From the IMG/VR virus record IMGVR_UViG_3300034105_001609, positions 1 to 51,086 of that record: a stretch of DNA of 51,086 nt. One strand, 5' to 3'. Shown piece by piece: positions 14,178 to 22,600 of the stretch. The notes under the pieces were generated by a model, which was not told the origin of the DNA, searched no databases, and worked only from the letters and a program-made list of their open reading frames with translations. How positions within the stretch are numbered: position 1 is the stretch's first letter; each line of letters begins with the position of its first letter. The translations under genes were made by a program, and so were the position numbers. The stretch is from a virus.

Positions 14178-14861
14178 TTAGAAGTGCCTTTGCATCCACA
14201 ATTCTTTCGCGTTCTCAATATCCATCGTTGGCTTGCCAATCCGCATATTTACTGCGTTGTGCAGGTCAATGCCCCACTCAAAAAAACGATTCCAGTCAGG
14301 AGGATTTTCACTCATCCACTCGTCAAGATGCTCTTTGCACGGACATCCATTGAATGGAAGTGAATCACGCCAATCGTTCAGCCACCCAGTCATGTTTTTA
14401 CCAATCCTGTGACGCAAACCAAGGAGGTGTAGTTCAGCCCAAAACCTTGGGCCATTGAGAAGGATTGATGGAACCTCATCATTTTGCTTTTCCTCAACCT
14501 GATCTCCTGCTCGTTGCACCCAGTCATTGTGTGCCTGCCAATCAATCGACATTGCCTCACAGACAATCTTTTCTACCTCGGTGGCTACTTTGTGCTGTTT
14601 GTGATATGGAGCGTTCTCAGAGTCTCCGGGTTCTTTCAAATCACAATTTGTGATATCAAAATTACTGACTTGATCTTCGCGGATTCCAGCCTTGTTGCAC
14701 AACCATGCCTCAACCAATTCGTGCAGGTTGACAAGAAATGCGCCATCTGGATTTCCATATTCAGCAACCGAGCATTGGAGGTGACCATTCGGCAACCATT
14801 CCCAATCGCCAGTTGTGACATACCGCATTGCAATTGGATCAATATTTTTAAGCGTGATCAT
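14178..14861 (-). CDS. phage conserved domain fused to an Erv1/ALR-like domain
   Basis: A 227-residue protein of two parts. Residues 1-125 match a conserved phage protein of unknown role (MRYVTTGDWEW, LVNLHELVEAWLCNKAGI, EPGDSENAPYH). Residues 136-222 resemble an Erv1/ALR FAD-dependent thiol oxidase: GPRFWAELHLLG, CPCKEH, then FFEWGIDLHNAVNMRIGKP. The usual CxxC pair appears as C173-P-C175, so catalysis is uncertain. In other phages I recall these parts as separate proteins. It may affect disulfide formation, but this is inference. Confidence 0.65.
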   Translation of the reverse strand: MITLKNIDPIAMRYVTTGDWEWLPNGHLQCSVAEYGNPDGAFLVNLHELVEAWLCNKAGIREDQVSNFDITNCDLKEPGDSENAPYHKQHKVATEVEKIVCEAMSIDWQAHNDWVQRAGDQVEEKQNDEVPSILLNGPRFWAELHLLGLRHRIGKNMTGWLNDWRDSLPFNGCPCKEHLDEWMSENPPDWNRFFEWGIDLHNAVNMRIGKPTMDIENAKELWMQRHF

Positions 14862-14914
14862 TTTTTGATAGGAGGATTCTTCTTCGGTTCTGGATCGTAT
14901 GGTTTACTTGTCAT
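14858..14914 (-). CDS. possible 18-residue Pro/Lys-rich peptide
   Basis: The frame MTSKPYDPEPKKNPPIKK starts within the last bases of the small membrane-protein gene and ends in an ATGA overlap with the Erv-like gene. The two tight junctions are the only evidence; it may serve just to couple translation. Confidence 0.3.
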   Translation of the reverse strand: MTSKPYDPEPKKNPPIKK

Positions 14915-15002
14915 CCCACCAACAGGCGGCAGCTATGCAAAAGCCGCCACCAATAAACGCCAACACTGCAAGCACCAAAACTGTCCATGTATGAATTGTC
15001 AT
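14904..15002 (-). CDS. 32-residue single-pass membrane protein
   Basis: Direct translation gives MTIHTWTVLVLAVLAFIGGG, then a Cys/Ala/Trp-rich end. It is essentially one membrane helix. Its ATG shares a base with the stop of the ATP-grasp gene (TAATG), so it is translationally coupled to it. Function unknown. Confidence 0.45.
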   Translation of the reverse strand: MTIHTWTVLVLAVLAFIGGGFCIAAACWWDDK

Positions 15003-16288
15003 TAATTGAAATAGTTCAATCCCAACTTATCCATTTTCTCGATTGTCTCAAGTGCCTTGTCTGTGGCTGCTGTTGGCATCTCCAGATAGTATCCAGACAC
15101 GCCATCACAATGCTCAATTGCATTCTTGATGGCATCCTCAATCGAAACATCAGACATACCGATTACTGCGCCAATCTCAGGCAATTTATCGCCCATTGGA
15201 GAAATGTATTCACGTCCATCAATCTTCATGCAATTGCGAAGTTTCACGAATTCACGGATGTCTGGATCGATGTCTACTGGTTGCCAGTTGTCGGATGCCC
15301 ATGAACTATGGATTAAAACTTCTGCACCATATTTAGCAGTTGGTTCTGGATCGACAACAATACCGTTTGCGCCATACCACACGATGTCGGCAAAGTTGCT
15401 GTAAAGTTCCTGCCAAAGCTCATTGGGAGGGCTTGGAGAGCGCATACAACCATCAATCATATATGGTTTCATATCCTTGCCAATGCGAACCTCAGTAGAC
15501 ATCCAACCACGATAGTTATAAGCGGCAAACACTGGTTTCATGCGGTCGTTGAAACGACGAATCGGTTCTGGAATGTCAAGGTATTCGGTGAATACGCCAA
15601 CGTATGCCAAGTCTTTAATCTCTAAACCTGACATTAGCTTTGTTGGATACTCGCCATCGATGACATATCCATCAGTCCCCCCCTCAAACATATTTGGTTC
15701 TTCGATTTGGTCTTCAACGCAAAATTCAATGATATGCTTCAATGGCCCAAGCTTGTATTCGATCTCGTCAAGCTTTGGTTCTACTTGCTGATAACTTGCA
15801 CTGTGGAATGTCTCGAAAGTTCCACGCCATTTGTTGGTCTTGACATAGACGTTTTTCTTTTCCTTCAAATATGCGCGGAGGTTTTCCATGCCTTTAACGT
15901 GAGTATATTTTCCAACTGGCAAATCAAGCGCAGTCAAGATTTCCTTCATTCCCTCACGATCAAGCTCCAAGCACTCTCCAAGGCGCGATCCCCACACAGT
16001 CTTGCCTTGCTCAACCAAGTATTGTTGCAATGGCCCATGGTTGATGTCTGGAAATACAAACAAATCGATCTCCTCAAAATGTGAGCCAAAAATAGAGTCA
16101 ACAAGCTCGATGTCCTCGTAGCCATAGCCAATCATGCTGGTCATGCGAGGGAATGCAGATTCCCACGGAGTGTAGGAATAAACCTTCTTGAATGTCTCTG
16201 CGAGCTTCAGTGCCTGCGAGATGAACAAACCATGATCAATGAACAATGCCGTGACCTCACTTGGGTCTTTCAAATCTTCAATTTCCAT
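15002..16288 (-). CDS. ATP-grasp enzyme (carboxylate-amine ligase-like)
   Basis: A 428-residue protein resembling phage proteins annotated as phosphoribosylamine-glycine ligase-like. Features are an N-terminal pre-grasp region (WESAFPRMTSMIGYGYED), NVYVKTNKWRGTFETF near 146-161, IEFCVEDQI near 187-195, and the metal-binding region STEVRIGK, YMIDGCMRSPSPPNE. It would activate a carboxylate with ATP and join it to an amine or thiol; the substrates are unknown. The ATG at 16288 follows the upstream 46-residue gene by one base. The first 16 residues of the longest frame overlap that gene and are discarded. Confidence 0.75.
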   Translation of the reverse strand: MEIEDLKDPSEVTALFIDHGLFISQALKLAETFKKVYSYTPWESAFPRMTSMIGYGYEDIELVDSIFGSHFEEIDLFVFPDINHGPLQQYLVEQGKTVWGSRLGECLELDREGMKEILTALDLPVGKYTHVKGMENLRAYLKEKKNVYVKTNKWRGTFETFHSASYQQVEPKLDEIEYKLGPLKHIIEFCVEDQIEEPNMFEGGTDGYVIDGEYPTKLMSGLEIKDLAYVGVFTEYLDIPEPIRRFNDRMKPVFAAYNYRGWMSTEVRIGKDMKPYMIDGCMRSPSPPNELWQELYSNFADIVWYGANGIVVDPEPTAKYGAEVLIHSSWASDNWQPVDIDPDIREFVKLRNCMKIDGREYISPMGDKLPEIGAVIGMSDVSIEDAIKNAIEHCDGVSGYYLEMPTAATDKALETIEKMDKLGLNYFN

Positions 16289-16289
16289 A

Positions 16290-16430
16290 TTACTTTTTCT
16301 TCTTGGATTTCGCTTTGCGTTGGACGCTATAGGCAATGGCTAAACTTTGCTTCAAAGGTTTGCCGGACTTCAGTTCAGTTTTTAGATTGCGTTCAAAGCA
16401 ATTCTGTGAGGCGCATTTTCGTAGTGGCAT
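16290..16430 (-). CDS. conserved 46-residue basic phage protein
   Basis: Direct translation gives MPLRKCASQNCFERNL, then KSGKPLKQSLAIAYSVQRK and a poly-Lys end. I recognise the pattern MPL.KG.S...N...L...G.P..QA.AIA from many phage genomes; its function is unknown. It sits between the ATP-grasp gene and the small gene at 16435 with gaps of one and four bases. Confidence 0.65.
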   Translation of the reverse strand: MPLRKCASQNCFERNLKTELKSGKPLKQSLAIAYSVQRKAKSKKKK

Positions 16431-16434
16431 AATT

Positions 16435-16638
16435 TTATTCTTTTTCTATTTCAGCGATTGACTCTGGATCGCCTTGGCTGGCTCCACTGGCTAAAAAGTG
16501 GGATTCTTCTGGAGCATATGGAGAAACTGCATAGTATGTTCCATCTCCGTTAGGATATACTGTTTCACCAATTTCTTTCGACAATTTTGATGGTCTATCT
16601 TTTTCTTCCCAGTATGAGATTCCTGTGTATTTATTCAT
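16435..16638 (-). CDS. small acidic hypothetical protein
   Basis: A 67-residue acidic protein (MNKYTGISYWEEKDRPSKL). No family recognised. The ATG at 16638 lies four bases after the giant gene's stop; longer versions would overlap that gene. Confidence 0.55.
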   Translation of the reverse strand: MNKYTGISYWEEKDRPSKLSKEIGETVYPNGDGTYYAVSPYAPEESHFLASGASQGDPESIAEIEKE

Positions 16639-16642
16639 GGCT

Positions 16643-19600
16643 TTATTTTTTACCAGAAATTGCAGGCATTGCAAGAGGCATTTGTGTGTTGTCTCTCATT
16701 GCACCCATTAATGTCGTTTCATTTCCTTCAAGTATTTTTTGTTTTTTACCAGCATCTTCTTGAATGTTTGCATACGCTTCTTGAAAATCAGGAAAATATT
16801 CCAAATGTGTTTTTGGATTTGAATTCAAAAAATTGTTTCCATCAACTGGGCCAAGCATTACCCATGAGTATGCTTCATGCGGCACAAAATCAGGATCAGC
16901 TTTCAATTGCGATGCCGCTTTTGCTTCTTGAGCAGTCATTCGTTTTGCTTGTTTAGGATCATCTCCCAAATACACTGCCATCAAATCTGGATTTCTTGAA
17001 AGTTCAACACTTCCTACAATGTGATTAGTCCTTCCATTTTTGAAATCCATTGTTTGATCAAGAACATTATCTACATTAAAATCATCAATTGTAAGTCCTA
17101 ATATTTGAGCAATAGACGCTTTTCTTCCTTTAAATGTATCGTCAAGGCTTATAAGTTGTTTATTTTTAATTATTTTTAATAAATTTTTAAATGATTTTGT
17201 TTTCTTAAATTCATCCAATGCGGTTTTATTTTTAATAAAAGTATTTTCACTTCCAGTCCCACCTTTGAATCTTGTATAAGCGGTTTTATATTTTGTTATT
17301 ACAGGTTTAATTAATTCCTCATCTGAGGTTTCAAGAAATCGATCATATTTTAATTTTGCTAATTCTATATCTTTTTCTTTTAATTTTATTTCATTATTTA
17401 ATTTTTTAATTTCTTCTTTATCAGAAGATTCTTTAATAAGTTTTTTTGTTTCTTCAATATAATCGTTTGCAGATTTTATATTTTTTTGTTGATCCGCTCT
17501 TTTTTGTTTTTTAACTCCAATATTAGCAAGTATTAAAAACAAATCTTTTTGTTCTCTTGAAATTTTTGCATTTTCGATCTCGTTTGAAATATTTCTTACT
17601 TCCCTTGCATTTGAAGCATGAGCATCTGGCCCCATTAAATATGTTAATAGATTAAATGCATTAAAATTAATATTTTTATTTCTCATGGAAAGCACTGGTT
17701 TCCATTCATTATTTGCCCATACTGCTCTATAATTTATTCCATCGTTTCCAGCAACAATTGCGTTGGCATTTGATTTCAACCACGGGAAGATAATTCCACC
17801 CATGTCTCCACCAGTTGCTGTTTGTCTGTCTGCCATTGCAAGCTGAACATTTTTGCCAGCGTGTTCTATTGCTGCATCTTTAAAAACAGGTTTTCCAATC
17901 AGTTCTGGATCAAATTTAAACGATACAGGTTTATTTTCGTGTTGATAAAATACAACTTCTGCTGGTCTTGTATAATCAAACAAATCTTTTTCAACTTCCT
18001 CTATTATCGGAATTCGTTGCGACAACAATGGAAGTGCTTCATCTGGGCGAATTGGTCTGGTTAGCGCAACTCTGCCATCTGTTCCGCTTGCTAACGCTTG
18101 ATCCAAATAACTGTAATCATATCCAGTTTGAGTTTTGCCAACTGGACGCTCTGGCATAAATTGCAATTGACCACCTTTGACTTTGCCTGCCATTTCTGGA
18201 GTGATGTTGACGCGCCAGATTGGTGTTGGTTTTAAATTTAATTCTTGTTCTGCTTCTTCTATAAAACGATTTCTGTCTCTTCCAGTTAACCATTCCAAAG
18301 ACTCTTCATCTGGAAGTATTCCGTTTTCGCGAGCTAATTCTTCGGCTTTTTTTTCTATATTTTCTTGTGTTGATTTTGCAATTTCAGACTTCTCAACCTT
18401 GCCACCCATCTTGGCAACATACTTGCCAATTTCTTTAGGCAGGATTTGATCGTAAAAACCTTTCATGCCTTCGCCGCCTACTTTTAGGTCAAGACCAGCA
18501 AGGGAACGGAATTCAATTCCATCATCATTTTCTTTCTTCTTGCCTTTGTTGGATTGCATTTTTTCAGCAATTTCTTTTCCAAATGTTGCTTCTACTTCAG
18601 GAATTTCCATTCCTTCTTTTGAAAATACTTCTGATTTTCCTTTGATTGCAGAAGCTGAAAAAAGACCATCTTCGTCTACAGAATAATCAATGCGATCAAT
18701 CTGCTTACTCAAATCATAGCGTTCAGCCTGCGTATCTCCAGTAGTCCAACCGATCCATTCTTTTCCAGAATCTACTGCATCACGCAATGCGCGTTTGAAG
18801 AGTTGAACAGACCAATCTTTGCGGAATGGTGCGTCTGGAACCTGCATTTTTGCGCCAGATAAACCTGCGTTCATTCGTGCCGCCTGAATCGCATCTACTT
18901 CTGTTTCTTTACTTCCAAGTGAATTGCCTTTAGGATCAAAAACAAGAAAACCTTTTATTGGGCTTTTTTCAATTTTATAGCCATTAGGTATTTCTAATTT
19001 ATCTCCTATATATCCAACATCCCTTCCCGCCTGATGCCTGTCAGACTGCAATTCCTCGATGAATAATCCATCGTTGCCTTCAGCGTCAGTGCGTTCGTTA
19101 AGACGCATATGCGCTACATAGTTCGGAACATCAGGGAAATGGGAAGAGGTGTATTGTTCAGAACCCTTCCCGACAACTGAATATCCTTTATTTTCTGGAT
19201 ATTGATATTTCAAATCAGATATTTGTTTGCCAGTTGGAGTTATTTCATTGTCTTCCCAAACAACTTTTCCATCTTTTAAAATTTGAACTCCTTTTTGAGA
19301 TGGCATCGCCATCACAACTTCACGATAGTTTTCACCACTGGGAAGTTGGTATTGTCCAAATTTAGGTTTTAAATATGTATTTAATTCATCTTGCAATTCT
19401 TCTGGCAAATTTTCAAATTCAATAAATTTACCCTTGTAATTCTGAATCATTGTTGAATCATATTTATCATTAATAATTAATTCGTATTTTTTAGCTATTT
19501 CTTTAGCTTTATCTAATCCAGATGTGACCTCTTTAAACTTAACAGCACCTTCATTGCGAAGATACTCCATAACCTTGTCTTTTGGAACTTTGCCTTGGTT

Positions 19601-22600
19601 CTCTGCTGCAAGACGATCAATTTCACCAAGCACTCCAGACCATTTTAGTTCTTCTGCTTTGACATTCTGTGGATTGCTAACAATAGCCTTGATTTGATCT
19701 GGTGATGCAAATTTACCTTGCACCTTCTGATCGATTGTTTGTTGCAATCCAGAATAGAATCCACGCTCTGAAGTTGGGAAACGTTCTGCTGGTCGCTCTG
19801 GCATGAATGCAAAATTAGCCTTGTCTCCATACACAGGATTTTTAACAAAAACAGTATTGCCAACAGATATTGCCTCATCTCCAGATAGCACTGGTTCATC
19901 GTTGCGCTTGTCGTAGAAATAAGAATGCTCCCGTGGATTATATCCAACAGGTGTCCATTCATTGATGTCTTCTGGAATTTCTCTTGAAGAGTTAAATTGA
20001 CCTTCAACTGTTGCAACTGGGAATTTATTTGCTTCTCCAGATTTTATTTTTTTAGCACCAACTTCGTTAGAGAAGAAAACAGGATTATCTACTTTTGCAA
20101 TTGTGTCATATCCAATTCTTTCTCCAACTTGTCCTTTTTCTCCACCTTTTTTCTTTTCGTGGACAGTTACTACATATACTCCTTTTGATGTAAATGCAGG
20201 AATATCAATTCTTATTCCAACAGGATAACCATCGTCTAAATCTCGATGCGCTCCAAAATACTGACGTTTGTTTGAGCTTAATGCTTCAACTGCGTCTTTT
20301 TCCAATGCAGGATTTGCAAATCTTATATTTTCATCAATTTGTCGTATTTCCTGCGTTGGAGCTTCACCTTCCATGCGTTCTGGCATGAAGTTGATTTTTG
20401 CGAATCCGTAGTTTACTGGTAACTTGGTAGCGTTTTCGTTTGCAAGCAATTCCGCAATGTGATCAACGCGAATTGACATAATCGTGTGGTTAAGATCTTT
20501 CCCGCGAGGATCACCTTTTCTGCGAGGGACAGTTGTTCTGTCAACATTGGTGTATTCCGTTGCGGCATCATAAAGGCTCAAAAGATCATTTAAGATATTT
20601 TTTTTCTGCAATGCAATTTGAGGATCGGCATCAAGTCCAGTTTCGCCCGGTTTGCCTTGTTGCCAGTTATTCAAATACTTTGAGAAATCATCAAATGTGC
20701 GCTCAAGGTTGTTGTCCCAAAAACGCAAACGCCCCGGCATACGCTCGTTCCACAAACGCATTTTATTAAATATGCGACCAACGGAAATTGTGGTTACAAG
20801 GAAATTGCCTTTGCTTGATAAATGCATTCCGATTGGCACAAGATCATACATCTTTGGCGAGAATGCTTGATACTTGCCCTTGTCGTTCATTACCGCTGCA
20901 TAATCCACGATGAACCTTGTTCCGTCTCCACGAACAATAGCATCATTAACTTTCAGCATATTCTCCTTGAGCGTTTTTGGAACAAGACTCTCTGGCATAT
21001 CCTTGATTGCTTGAATCTGAAGCGGAGTGAATGTGCCTCGATATGTTTCAGACCCTTCCTTAACTGGTTCAAATCGATTAGGTGTCCCGTAATCATCAGT
21101 ATCCAATGCTTCTGTAATCAGTTTTTTGCGGTCTGCATCAGCTTTTTTAGCTTCATTTCCTTCATACATGACAGGGGTTACCCCATCTGGTTGCATCACC
21201 AAATCACGCGCCACAACAAGCGTTCCACCATCTGGAACCTGCATTCCTTGCGCTTCAACTGGAATGTCGCCATATCCAGATAGCTTTTTAAATCCAACAT
21301 CTGTGCTTTGGAATGTTCCTTCCCGTGGATTTGGCGTTGTAACTGGCATTGATTCGCCAATTTGATTGCCGTCCTTGTCGAATATCTTGACTTTAAATTC
21401 AGATTTGAAAAGCGGAGAGTCTTTGCCAAACCGATTAAGCAAAGCAGAATTCTTCATCATCTGTGCCTTGCTGATAGCAGGCATATCAGCTTCTTGCGCT
21501 GGAGGCGAAATCTCAGCGTTTAAAGCAACGATCTGGCGCATTGCATCTCTTGCTGCCGCCATCGCTTCTGGAGGGAATTCTGCGCGTGTATTAGCGGCAG
21601 TAACAATGTCTCCACGCCCACCAAATCCATAGAAACGATCAATGGCACGATCCAACAGGTTTTTCTTTGCCTTGATCCTTGCACGATCCCACATGGCAAG
21701 CGTAGCGGAATCCAAGTCTTTTTCAAGGTGTCTGCTCGATACTTCTCCAAGCAAATCTGCCATCAGTTCGCTTTTCATGTAGTTCGCTACTTTGTTTTCA
21801 TCCAACTGGCCACGGGATTCATCCCAAAGTTTATTCAGTTTAGTGAAAGCTTCTTTGCCTTGAGGGTCTAAATGACGAAGGTATCCATCATTAAAAAGTT
21901 CAACGAGTTTTGCCTTAGAAAAAAGACCCGAAGTTGTTGCTTTGATGTTTCCAGCGGCATCGCGGATTTCGTTTTGGAAAAGCATTGAACGCACTGGAGC
22001 CAATGCTTCTTGAAACTCTGGCACAAGATCACGAAAATGAGCGTCCTCGTGACGCAATGCTTCAGTGGGTGATTCACCAAACAACTTGATGCGTTCACGG
22101 ATTGAATCTGCATTGATAACAATTGATGGTTTTCTACGATCAAATGCAATCTCTTGTTGTGCGGGATTTGAGTAAAATCCAGCTTGGCTTGCCATCTGTG
22201 CAAGATCAGCGTCTGGAACATTGTTGTTTACTGGATCATTGCGCAACTTTTGATAGATTTGATCAGTTGTAAGAATATGATATCCAACATTATTTTGACC
22301 AGTTCTCAAAACGCCATTGGTGCTATCCTGCAAGTTTGCGTAAGTCTTCAAAAACTCCCTGCCAAACTCATTTCGCGTTTGCACATTGGCGCGTTTAACG
22401 TGATCAAGTGCCATCTTGTTTGCCTCAACCATTGATTGAGCAAGTTTGATTTTTTGGGCATCTTCTCCTGATCCTTTGTAAGATGCCATTAGGTTGGCAA
22501 GGTCAGATTCACTTTCAGCAAGTTTTGTTTGTCTTGCAGAAATGGCATTATCGAAGTCAGAAATTTGATCCAAATTTGCTTGGGTTTCTGGATCGGATTC

